The position numbers were made by a program, and so were the translations under genes. A DNA stretch of 64,000 nt from Edolisoma coerulescens (lineage: Eukaryota; Chordata; Aves; Passeriformes; Campephagidae). Shown piece after piece: positions 49,951 through 61,840 of this stretch. The DNA is taken from assembly GCA_013397115.1 (NCBI GenBank), contig VWZW01004118.1, positions 160,255 through 224,254 of the forward strand. The letters are read 5' to 3'. Every line of letters begins with the position of its first letter. Position 1 is the stretch's first letter. Below the pieces are notes generated by a model that saw only the letters and a list, made by a program, of their open reading frames with translations, ran no database searches and had not been told where the DNA came from.

Positions 49951-52900
49951 GAGAGACAGACGGGGCAGACAGCGGCTGGAACCTGAGGGCCCACGGCCTG
50001 AGGCCCGGGCGGACCCCCGAGATACCCCCGCACCGTTTCCCCCGGCTCCTCCCGGTGTCACGGCTGGCCCCGTCTTCTCAGCGTTGTAGCGAGCCGGAAA
50101 GTGAAAGTCGCTTCAGGATAGAGGAACGTGGCCATATTTCCTACCCTGGTTTCTGGCGTGCGTGGGGTCCCCGCTGTACAGATTTGGCTAGGTGGGGTTT
50201 TAAATTTTTGTTCCCGAAATATTGGAGAGGCGAGAAATCTCGTATTTGTCTAGTACTTTCATTTGCATAGGAAGGTTGTTAATTTAGCTACTGGGTGGAA
50301 GTTGACAGTGGAGCTTGTGAACCGCTTGTGGGATGACTGTACAAAGGACAGGAACGCATTCTGGGTTGGTACAAATGGCTTGATTAGTCCGCGAGATATT
50401 TATCTCCTTGCTGTGAAGGTAATAATTTGTCTCACTTGACTTTCTGCTCAAGACCTGAGAAATCCTCCTACCGTGAGGATTGTTCTGCGATGTATTCAGG
50501 CCACCACAGCTTCTTAACCTGTTTGCTTGTCCTCTTGCATAGTTAAGTAGTCCTTAATGTGGCATTCGAATACATCATAGGTGTGGTTAAATCCTTATAA
50601 CACACATTGAACAAAAAGTTGACTTGTGTTCTTTCTGTAAATGAGTAATTGAACAGAAAAAATAGTCATATTCCCGAACTCCTCAAAGGAGCCTTTCATA
50701 GAATTGGAAACTGAGCCCATAAGTCTTCATTCTACATCTGCTGTGTGAAGTGTAGTTATTTTTGAGTGATATGTGGGAGGATGGAGGAAAGGTGCTTACA
50801 ATTGGGAAGGATAGTTTCTGTATGATTGAAATTACTTTAGAATGCATTTTTCAAGGTTTAGCTAGCTTATACTCAAAGCAGGATAAGACGAAAGAATAGT
50901 TACGGTGCTGCAAAAACAGGATTACAAAAGCAGTCTATTGACTGTGTTAAAGGAGGGGGGCTCTGGTTAGAATGAATATTGACTAAGGACCATGATTACT
51001 GTTGGATACAGGCAATGACATGTTTCATTGACTAATACAGGTGCAAGCACAGCTGCTACATTGAGCTATGCCTTGTGACAGGGAGGTTAAAACAACATAA
51101 TATGGCTTTATGAATGTAGGCTTTTACTGGATTATCTGACACACTTTTCTGTTCTATTTATTTAGAATCCAGTTTAGGAGTCCTTGTATGTGGGTACTCA
51201 ATAAAGCAGGTATGTGTGCTTAATTTTTAGCTCCAGGGATGGAGCTACCTTTTAGTCAGGTGATAGGTATGCACGGAACTGTTCAGCAGAGTGGCAGAGC
51301 TGTGGTAGAGTATATCCTGTTCATACTTCAGACACACCAAGATGCAATGGCTACAAAGGAGAGTGGCAGAAGGCCAAGTACAATCCTCCTTCATCCAAGC
51401 TGATATTCAGAATCTTTCCAGTTCAAGATTGGGGCTGAAATAAAGACTGACATTTTATCTTTGAAATGTCTTAATAATAAAGATCCTCTTTCATAGACCC
51501 AGTGTTGTTGTCAGTGTCATAAAACAAATTATACAGCAGGTTTGTGAACTTGGTTTGCACTGATCAATGCATTATTATCAAGTTGTGCCAGTAACATGAA
51601 ACAGGGAGGATTTTTTTTTTTTTGCTTTGTTTTTGAAAGGGTAGGACTGCTTTTCCAATACTTTCATGCCTTAAGTATGTTGTAGTTGTGATCAGTTTCG
51701 ATCACAGAAATTAATTTTACCCATTAATTTGGTTCCAAATTCTACAAGCATTTAAGTACATATAACAGCAGTATGTTTCAATTACCAAATCCATTGCTTT
51801 CCACTGTTTTATATATTGATTTGGATAGTTTAGGTAGCTTTTCTACATATATTGATAGATTTCAAATATATACTATACAATATTTTTATTGCATGTATTG
51901 TACATATAAAAATAGTATATTCATATACAAATATATTCATATACAGAAAGATACTAGTATAGCTGTATTATACAATTCATACTGAAATTATTTTAAATCT
52001 CTCATTGAAAGAGATACAGTTGTGTAGATCCACTGTTTGGCTTATATATGTGACCTATCATGTACGTGACAAAACACTGTACATATTTATGCATGTGTAC
52101 ATGGATGCCTTTGAATATGGCATTTTTAATAACATTATGAAATAAACCTCCAAATGTCACTTTTAGCCTTTAGGAGGTTTTCTTTTCCAAACCAGGATCC
52201 AGAGTGAAATTTAAACAATTTTAAAACAATTGTTTGTTAATTTCCTGTGTACTGAATGCATTTGAAATTTTGAGTTTGTGTATATGTCTGTGTCTATTGT
52301 ATATGTCTATGTGAGTCAAATCTCAAGGCATAAAATCAAATAAAACTTGTGTTTAAAGAAAATTTTTGAGTTTTAAACTTTGACTACAGAACAGAAAATT
52401 ACCTTAAATTATTCTCCTATTAAGTAATTTAATTTTGTAGAGCATTTTCTACAAGCCGTTGTGAGATACCCTTAAATGCTGAAAATGCGCTGCTTATGGT
52501 GAGCCTGCCACTAAGTGCATTAGTTTAAATATTAGGTTAGTGCTCTATATGAAAGCAGGAAAGGCATGACAAAATGTTTTTGGCAGAGAATAGAAAATAG
52601 ATAGTAGGTGGTACAAAGATGCAAGAAAACTTAATGTCTTAGAATTCAAAAAGAACACGCAGAAATGATGGTGAGACAGTACAGACCAGAAGTTCCCAAA
52701 CTTACTTAGTAGGTATATGTTCATCATCAGTCACTTCTGGCATCCAGGGTCACATGCCTTTCCAACCATGCCAAACCAGAGCCTCATCTATGGCTCTTCT
52801 CCCACCTTCCCTACTGCGTGTTCCTATCATTCAAGCTGGGATTGCAGTCCAGTGCTCACATTTAAGCTTCCCTATCCATTCGTGCACCCATAAAAGTTTA

Positions 52901-53673
52901 TTCTTCATTTCAGACTTCATTCACATCCTTTCTCCTCCACATACCCAGATCATCAACCTTCACTTCCAGCAAAAACAAAGTGGAACCTTGGCTTCCCCTG
53001 CATGCATGCACCTCTTTAATCCTGTTCTTCCTACTTCACCATGTCTTGGTCCTCTTCCTCTTCTATCCTGAACCAGAAGTGCAGGTCTGCATGGGGACAG
53101 CAGAGCTATTCATTATGTTGAATGTGGGTGGTGGCTGCAGTAGTTCCTAACTATTCCCATGGATTTTATGGAGGCCAGGGGACCATTGCTGTGCTGTTGT
53201 GTAGGAACAGTGAGACCTGGAAGCTGTGGCTCAGTTAAGTTTTGAATGTAGCATGGAAGCAGGCATAAGTGGCATCTGCACTACACTTTGACCGCCTCTT
53301 TTACAGACGAGGAAGAAAAGTCAGCAGCAGACAAGTGTGGGAAGGCAAGAGTAATTTTCATCAGAGACTAAAAAGCACACATCTGCTTCTTCTACCAGAT
53401 AAGCTAAATCAGTGCAAAAATCCAAACAGATATTTCAGTCTGTTTTATGTCAGTTTTGCTTGAGTCAATTCATCAGGAAAAAAAAGCCAACCTTAAATTA
53501 AAAGAAATTATTCTTTCTTGTGCAGGCAAGCCCCGAGCCATGTCTCTGGAAATCAGGACTGCAGTCCATTAAGTGTAGTGTAAATAGATGAATTTGGCAT
53601 AAGAGGTGGAAGCTTCAGTTGTTGAATCTGGCCCATGAAAAGTAGTTAAAACCAAGAAAGATGAGCTTTGAAT

Positions 53674-53701
53674 GGGAGCTTTTGAACGGGAGCTTTTGAA
53701 C
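53674..53701. repeat. 14-bp direct tandem duplication
   Basis: gggagcttttgaac occurs twice in a row without mismatch. Confidence 0.9.
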
Positions 53702-54278
53702 GAATGGGAATCACATTAACAAGAATGCAAGACTCGTAGTTGTGTTCTTTGCTTGTATGTGAGAAAACAGTCATCACTAGTCTGAAAACATTGGCGTCTG
53801 AAGCAGAGATCCTTTTGGAGCCCCTTGGAAAAGGAATACACATAGGCCAACTGATGACGGGAAATGGTTGGTTTAAAAAAACGTAATGTTGTTTCATTAT
53901 TCTCTCTAACATAGAGAGCATGTATGCCCTAAGTGCTAATATATGTGTGTTTGTATATCATATGTTCAGATATCTTCCTGTCTTAAAATCTTTTAACCTT
54001 TCATAACTAAGAATTTATTTGGTCATTTGATTACATTGACAAATGACTTGAGACACCCTCCTTCCAATGTCTTCCATGTATCTGTAGAAGACTTTGTATA
54101 GTCTCCTTCTGTTTCTCCACTAAAAACTGGGTAATGCACTGAACCTCACAAATCTTTGCTTCTGGAGAATCCCCTATTCTCCCAGGAGATAACTGTTGGT
54201 TTTCTGAGCTGATGAGTACTTGTAATATATTTTACGATCTGTGATGATAGTATGTTTTTCAGTTTAGCAAGGAATCCT

Positions 54279-54306
54279 GTCAAGTTAAGCATGTCAAGTT
54301 AAGCAT
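54279..54306. repeat. 14-bp direct tandem duplication
   Basis: gtcaagttaagcat occurs twice in a row without mismatch. Confidence 0.9.
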
Positions 54307-54865
54307 TGTCCATTCCAGTGATTCTCTTAATTTCTTGGTGATTACACAGAATCAAAATAGTAAACAAAAATTAAATACAGCACAATTGGCAGTACTCACA
54401 GCATCCCTCATTTGCATTGTACATTTCAAGGTACGCTTTGTTTTGGTTGCTACTTCCACTTGCAGTCTTTTCAGATGTGGGGTGGAAAAGATGATGCTGA
54501 TAAGGGAATTCTAGGTTAATCTTGCATATAACCAGAGTTACATATATTATATATATATCTTGCATATAGTCGGAGTTCAGCTGTTGGGTGGATTTTTTTT
54601 GTTTGTTGTTTCTATTTTTATTTTTATTAATTGCTTTATGAAGTTTTAAAGATGAAGTATTTCTTATGAGAAAATTAATAGACTATATGAAGCTGCATTT
54701 TTTAGTATTTTCCCAGTTAAGAATGTGAATTTTTGTATCAGCACATGAGATTGAGAATCAGCAGACATTGAGGATACTGTCCTTGCTTTGTTTCTTTTTT
54801 TCTAGGTAACAGGGCAAATGGATCATAGTGAGGCTTTGATAATTTTAGCTCCATTGGGGTGGGAT

Positions 54866-54901
54866 TTTCTTTCTCTTTTTTTTTTTCTTTTTTTTTTTTT
54901 A
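54866..54901. repeat. T-rich tract
   Basis: Long polypyrimidine run of T with a few C. Confidence 0.85.
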
Positions 54902-57900
54902 AGGTTAAATGAGATAGCAGAGGCTGCCTTTTGGTGATCTCATTGTAGGTCTTGCTTTGGGTAATAATGCAGATTTAATGGAACACAAGGACAATTTCTT
55001 TACCACAATTATTTCTTGGAGCTTAGGAGGAAGAGTATACCCATGGAAACAAATAACTATCCTCAATTGTGTGAGGGCATACAAGTTGGACTTAAACTGT
55101 GGTGGAAATTTAAAATGTTGGACTGTGAATTATTCATAATCTGACTTGCTAGTTTCACAAATAAAATGTGATACTTTTATATATTTGGTTCTTATGTAAA
55201 ATTCTACAGGTGGAAAGGGCAATATTAGAGAATAATATTTATATTTTTCTTCACATTTTCTTCTTGCTCTTGTTTTATCAGAGATAATAGCAGAAATCAT
55301 AAGTGTTAGAATTAAGTGTGATAAAGTGATAAATAAGAAGGTGAGACATTAAAAATTAATTTGAGAATTTGATACCTATGATAAAATGTTACATGTCAAA
55401 AGGAATTCTAGAAGAGATGCTGTAGTACATGGTTTTGAGCTCTGCAGCATCCCTTCTAGTGTCTTCTGTGGAGCTTACGAAGAGGTACCTCAATTTCAGA
55501 GTGGTTAGATACAGTGTAATATTTTCATTGCAATTTAATCCTTGGGTCCTCCAGAAAGTGATCTCAATGTAAGATAATAAAATTCATTACTCCATTGCAA
55601 CAGTACTGTGTAGATTAATTACTTCAGCCCTATTATAGGTAGGTCTGAAAGAAGGCAAACAAATTTTTACTTGAGTGAAGTTCAGCTTCAGAAGTTTACA
55701 TTTTCAGTAAGTGTTAATTAGAGAGAACTATTTATTATACAAATGTCCTTTTAAGATTATGCTAATTTAGTTATAAATGTGTTTGAAACTGACCTCTGAT
55801 TTCCTCAGTTAGACTTTTAAGTCCAGTTTTGAAATCCTGAAAAAATATTAAAAATCAATATTGGTCTTAACCATGCTGAACAGCTTTAACACTCTTGGTG
55901 TTAAACCATTAGGCAAGGCCAAGTTTTTAAAAGTGTTTTGATTTGTATATAAAACACCTTGTATATAAGACATTCAGTAATTTGTCAAACAGTCAGTTTT
56001 GTTATTGAAGATAATTTGAAAGAAGTTAGAAAAACCTGGCTGCCATATCATGCAGAATTTTTTTTTTGCAATTTAATATATCATTTTATACTTAATTTTT
56101 AGTTATGGTAGTGCCCAGAAGCTCTACATATAAGGCTCTAATGTGTCAGGCATGTAAAAATCCAGCCTTTTCTGCATACAGTTTACAACTGAATTACAAA
56201 AGAGAATATAAATGTTTTCCAGTAGGCAAATACAGGGAGAATGAGAAGTATGAGAGAGACTTAAGACCTCTGTGAACATTTCACCTAAGGAGAATTTCTA
56301 CATAAAATGCGAGAAAGGGCAGAAAGTATCTTGGAATGCCTTTTGTATTACACATTTTAAAGGGCATCATATGAGAAAGCATGGTGCAGGTCAATAAATT
56401 GATCCTCAAGGTGAAGATCATAAAATCACTAGGAAAAAAAGCCCAAATTCTGCATTATGGTAATGTATAAGATCTGTTATATGGGGGAGAGATGTTAATA
56501 TATTCTCTTCGCTATAGACAGTTTAGCCTGTGACTGTAGTTTCAACTCTTCATAGCTTTATGTTTCATGCAGTGGTTGCATTACTTTTTTAAAGACAAAG
56601 ATGATATGTAGAATGCCAGCAAGTTTATTTAATGGAGTTGGTGAAGTGATTTGCAACCTGTTTTTATTAAAAATGTATTTAAGTGGCCTTCAATTTATTA
56701 AATGACCTGTGCGTTTAAGGCAGACTGAATTATTTTAAATTAGAATTTCTCCACTAAATCAATTTCTTTTATCTTTGGGCAAGGGAAAAAGAAAACCAAA
56801 CCTTTAAAAACCTTGAATTTTTTGTTTTGTATTGCTTGTTTTGTTAGTAGCATATTAAGGGAATTAATTTACATATGTATCATTTAGATTAAGGAACTGA
56901 TCACAGCAACTAGTCTCTGATTCAAATACATTCTGATATCCTTCACAAACTGACATATAAGTACTTAGATGACTAAAATATTGAAAACATAAGATTCAAC
57001 TAAGAATTACAATTAAATTCTTCATCTAATTGCATTTTTATATGTTCAGATTCTTTAAGTCTATCTCGCTTTTCTAACCCGAATGCATAATGTACTTTTA
57101 ATTTAATTTTTGGTTCCTAATGTGTCTTCTTTCATGAAATGCTGCATTTGAACCAGAAAGAGGTAAAAGAATCGCTAAGGGGACTGGTAGCAAGTTGATT
57201 AAGGCTGCATAAAACTCCTCAAGGAATTTTATGTAATCATTCATCTGTACAATAACAATCTCTATCTGTCTATTAACAGCAATGTAGCCACTTCAGCACA
57301 GGAGCTTTAGGTGAGGTGAATTGCTTGCATTCAGACTTCCTTGCAATTTCCTTTACACTGGTTCGATATTGCTCCAAAACTGATCTCACAGCTACAGTTG
57401 TGAGAATGCTTTTTCAAAAAACAAGGCTAGAAGTGAGAGAATACAGTAAGAATTGAACTGTTATACTTTTGTTTTTAAATTGCTTCCTGTAATTGTGTCT
57501 TTTTTTAACTAGACTGTCTAAGTCCACCTGTCTACCTGTAATTATTCAGTGATCTCTTAACACCCATTGCTGGAAAGGGCCATGAAGATCTGTGTGGAAC
57601 TCTTTAGGTTTTCTTCTGTGATGTCTGTTGGCTTCAAACTATAGCAACTTGAATATCTTGTTTAATTGGAAGTCTGAGACCTCTCTAAAACCTCATCTTC
57701 AGATGTCATATCCAAGAGCATTTAGAATATGACTGAATATGCTTAAACTGAAAAAGTTGAAACATTCTTCCACTGGCTATTTCTACTAGATATTCAGTGT
57801 GCATCTATTAATTGAAATAGTCTTCACTCCTAAGATTATGCTGCTTTCCTTGCCACAATATCCAGTCAGTTTTATTTCTTTGGTCAGATGAAAACTGGAA

Positions 57901-60082
57901 ATTTTCTTTAGGAATTTTTAATACTGTTTTAATTTGTATTAATAATCTGTCTTTAATAAGACAGATATTTCTCTATTCTTTTGTAGTTGTCTCACAAAAT
58001 TTCTGTCAAGTTAATCTTGAAGCACTTGGGTCATACTGTTTGTTGTATTAAACAATAAGAAATTCCACTCATATAATTACTTACCATCTGAAAATACTGA
58101 TATTCAGAGAAAGCAAAAACATTGGTTTTGATGTGTCTGCAAATTCCACTGTGTATATAGATGCAGGAGCAGTTTGGGGGGTGGCAGTACTTCTGCCTGT
58201 ATCCATCACTGTTTTTTACTCCTATGTTCATTTGAGGCTTGAGAAACAAGGAATGTACAGTCATTCTTTAGCATTCTCATTAAGATCAATAAGTCCTATT
58301 TGCTTATTTATCTTAAGAGTTTTGCTTCTTTGATTAGGGGGGTTGGGGTGTCATCATTTTATTTATGTGTATGATGGAGCAGTTGACTGCTCTCACTGAT
58401 GAACATTTTCTCTTTTGGAGGGAGCTCCATTCCAGATTATTTCCTCACTCTTTTCCACGAGGATGTTATTTTGGAATTTATCTGACATTAGAGATCTGTA
58501 CTCAGGCTCACTGGATAAGATTGAATTCCAGTTTCTTTCTGAAGGTTTGTAAATCTTCTTCCACTTGTGTACCTGCCAGCTCATGTATGACTCCACCCAT
58601 TAATCCCTAGCAGGACAGATACCTGCTCACTGGAGACACACAGGGACTAATAGAAACTGAAATACTGCCATTTCCTTAAAGCAACAGCATCTTAAGAACC
58701 TTAGATAAGCCACTCACTGCAGTAAGCAAATTCATCAGCTATGCAGGGAAAAATACACTAGCATTCTATTACAATGACCAGTGATGATGGTTTAGCCAGC
58801 ATTGTTGCTGTCAGTATTGCACGTATCACCAAAGCACCAGTGTTGTCACCAGTGACAGATCAGACAGTGCTAGTGTCACTGACAGTTGCATGTCTTAGTG
58901 CATGTTCTGTGTGTAAAGGTTTTAAAACACACAGTGTTCAGGAAAAGAGTGGGAGGAAAGTAGGTGAGTGTGTGGTTCTGAATTCTGTGTATCCTGGGAT
59001 GCAAGGTATTTTGCCAAGAAGTAAAAATAAAACCTAATCCTGATTAATCAGGTCTTAAGGCTCCCGATATCATTTTTGCCTTGAACCCTGTACTGAATTC
59101 CTAATTATGCCTGATGGGCTTTCCAAAGGAGACTTCTCAGTTTTTTGAGACATCCTTTGTACTCATTTCTTTACAGTTGGTTTCTTTACAGTGGGAGCAT
59201 ACTATGAAAAGACAGTGGTCTGATTTAAACAGTGTAAAATAACTAATTTTAATAATTTAAATTGGAAGGCCAAAAGATTTAATTTTGTATATTTGGTTTT
59301 AATTTAGCTTTTCTTTTCCACAATAGATCATTTTTACCTCATTTACGCATCAAAACATACTTACAAATAAATATGCCATCCGACTTGTATTTGTTACTTC
59401 TTTCTACTAGCAAAAGGTCTTCAGCACCTTTACAAGGTCTGTTTCTTATTTAATGAGGTTCCTAATCTTTACTGTCTAATGTATTATTATTGTTTATGAT
59501 TGTTAAGATAGTGTTGTACAAAAAGGAGTTTAAATTTGTGAACTGTTTCATGGGGAATATATCCGTGCTTTATATATATATATTGCTCTAAACTTGGTTG
59601 GTTTATAAGTGCCTGCATATTGACAACAGTTGGAGAACTATGATGTATTTTAGTTCATCATGGTGCAGATGTTTTCAAAGTTAGCTTAAAAACAGATCAC
59701 CGTTTACTTAGATTAAGTTTTTTTAATAATTGTAAATAATTTTAAATAAACAATGCATTCTTTTCATGGCCAAGAACTTCCCCAAATTTGGCACTATCCC
59801 ATGATGAGGTATAATCTCCTTTATGTTTGCTGGTTTTAGTAGCAGAGATGACTTTGTCTGCAAACGTTATTGAAAAAGAAGAGCAACAGATGTTTATCAC
59901 GTGCCTGTGCCACCAGGGCTCACACAAAGGCCCTGTCTGTCTTGGCTGAGCCATTTTGAGAGGAACGGGCACCATGGAGTCTCTCACTGTATGACTTCCC
60001 TTCCAAGATTTGCAGGGGTTAGGACTACCTTCTCAAGCACGCAGTAAGTCAAAACAGGAATGTTGCATCTGTTAGTGTCTTT

Positions 60083-60812
60083 CACAGAATCACAGAATCA
60101 CCAGGTTGGAAGAGACCTTCAAGATCACTGAGTCCACCCCATGCCCTAACACCACCTCAGCTAAGCCATGGCACTGAGTGCCAAGTCCAGTCTTTTTTTG
60201 AACACATCCAGGGATGGTGACTTTACAACCTCCCCGGGCAGACGATTCCAGAACTTTATCACTCTTTCAGTAAAAAACTTTTCCTAACATCCAACCTAAA
60301 TTTCCCTTGGCACAGCTTGAGACTGTGTCCTGTTGTTCTGTCAGTTGTTGCCTGGAAAAAGAGACCAGCCCCCACCTGACTACAACCACCTTTCAGGTAG
60401 GTGTAGAGAGTGATAAGGTCNCAGGTCCCTTTCTGCCTGGCCACTGCCCAGCCACACTGTCCCCAGCCTATAGCATTGCAGGAGGTTATTGTGGCCAAAA
60501 TGCAGGACTCAGCACTTGGACTTGTTAAACTTCATCTTACTGGACTCTTCCCATCTATCCAACCATTCCAGGTCTCTTTGCAGAGCCCTCCTACCTTCCA
60601 ACAGATCGACACACGCTCCCAGCTTAGTGTCATCTGCAAATTTACTAACAGTGGACTCAATAACCTCATCCATGTCATCAGTAAAAATATTAAACAAAAC
60701 TGGCCCCAGAACAGATCCCTGAGGAACACCACTAGTGACTGGCTGCCAACTGTTCACCAGCACTCTCTGGGCCCGGCCATCCAGCCAGTTCTTAACCCAG
60801 TGAAGAACTGGT
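60083..60812 (-). mobile_element. CR1 LINE fragment with intact RT core
   Basis: Antisense CR1 inside the presumed intron. The 3' tail is at the left (tcacagaatcacagaatcac, caggttggaagagaccttca). On the minus strand an 84-codon frame (60509-60763) encodes the reverse-transcriptase core: VTSGVPQGSVLGPVLFNIF, then VSKFADDTKLGA, with both catalytic Asp of FADD kept. This is better preserved than the copies at 1-3971 and 28.4 kb. It has one ambiguous base at 60421 and is 5'-truncated near 60812. Part of the 3' UTR seems missing around 60420-60490. Confidence 0.92.
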
Positions 60813-61552
60813 TTATTTTTATTAATCTCTGTTAGTTGATAAGAATGAATGCTAGCATTTCAGAGACTGCATCTCTTTTTTCACAGCCTTATACCCATCC
60901 ATGTATAAGGTTTTCTTCAGCCGTAACTTTGTTTTTAAGATATATCTGCTACTTTTCTCAGATGTTTTCAAAAGTCTGCATTCTGATCTATCATGAGGAA
61001 CAGGTTCCAAAGCTGTGTATCCTTTTGATTTTTATCTGCGTCTTGGGGAAGCCTGAATTACCAATTAGAAAAACTGATGTTCAGCAGAAGTCCTCCAGCA
61101 GATATCAGTTGCTTTGCCTCCTACAACTCAGGGAAAGAAATCTTAGTGTATACTTTAAGTAGGGAGTAGAATAGGGTTCATATGCTCTTAACACTAATCA
61201 TGCTTAAAAGAATTTTAAGCAGGCAAAAAGTGCATGCTGGATTTCAGACATGAAATTTGACGGTAGAGGTTTAAATAAAACTAGACTCTCAAGAATGATA
61301 CCTTTCATCCTTTGTACACCCACTTACTCCCTTTACTGTATTAGATTTCAGCTAATTGATCTGGAATTTTCTGTTACAAATCCATGAGGTGACATTTTTC
61401 TCAAACAGCTCTCCATTCAGGTTTAGTTTGTTTTCTGACTGCCAGCATTAAAAGCCTTTTTAGTGTCCAACATGTGTGATTACAGTGGGGCAGATCATTA
61501 GCCACACGTTATTTTTCCACTTGGTATCTCTAACTGTGGAAATGAAATGATC
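60813..61552. other. Intronic spacer between two CR1 copies
   Basis: AT-rich. One open frame of 108 codons (60836-61162) has no recognisable domain or splice context. Nothing else is supported. Confidence 0.5.
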
Positions 61553-61840
61553 ATAGAATCATCAAGATTGGAAGGGACCTGCAAGATCATCTAGTCCAAC
61601 CATCCATCCAGCACTACCACTGTCACCCCTAAACCACTAAAGTACATCACCCAGTGCCAGGTCCAGACACCTGTTGAACACCACCAGGGATGGTGACTCC
61701 ACCACCTCTCTGGGCAACCTGTTAACAATGCTTGACCACCCTAATAGTGAAAATATTTTTTCTAATATCAGAATCTCCCCAGTCTCAGCTTAAGGTAATT
61801 TCCTCTTGTCCTCTCATACTGATACCTTTGAAGAAATGGT
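61553..61840 (-). mobile_element. CR1 3'-end fragment
   Basis: Antisense CR1 tail and 3' UTR: tcatagaatcatcaagattg, gaagggacctgcaagatcat, ctagtccaaccatccatcca, ctctgggcaacctgttaaca. Same orientation as the copy 740 bp to its left, but with different 3' UTR text, so it looks like a separate insertion from another subfamily. Confidence 0.9.

Larger units (their letters stand above)
49318..50070. promoter_or_regulatory. TNPO1: CpG-island promoter, probably of TNPO1
   Basis: About 750 bp of very GC- and CpG-rich sequence between AT-rich flanks. It contains clustered GC boxes on the minus strand (cccgcccccggccccgcccc at 49541-49560), a CCAAT box at 49565-49569, a plus-strand GC box GGGGCGG at 49573-49579, and a YY1-like GCCATTTC near 49610. 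There is no TATA box, which is usual for broadly expressed genes. Transcription to the right probably starts near 49590-49640, and the first exon ends at 49708. Long open frames on both strands here are caused by high G+C. Confidence 0.8.

Noticed and set aside
49278..50033. 251-codon open frame on the minus strand
   Set aside because: It lies in the CpG island, where stops are rare. It is low-complexity (Pro, Arg, Gly, and a Ser-His-Pro run from the GGAT repeat), has no domain, and competes with several equally long frames on both strands.
52683..53085. Possible hAT-like element (cagacc ... ggtctg ends, cagaagttcccaaactt)
   Set aside because: Terminal similarity is only six bases, with no clear 8-bp target duplication and no transposase trace.
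50070..60082. TNPO1 exon 2 within the window
   Set aside because: No text encoding DRQTKMEYEW-like sequence was found on the plus strand. It is expected beyond the right edge.
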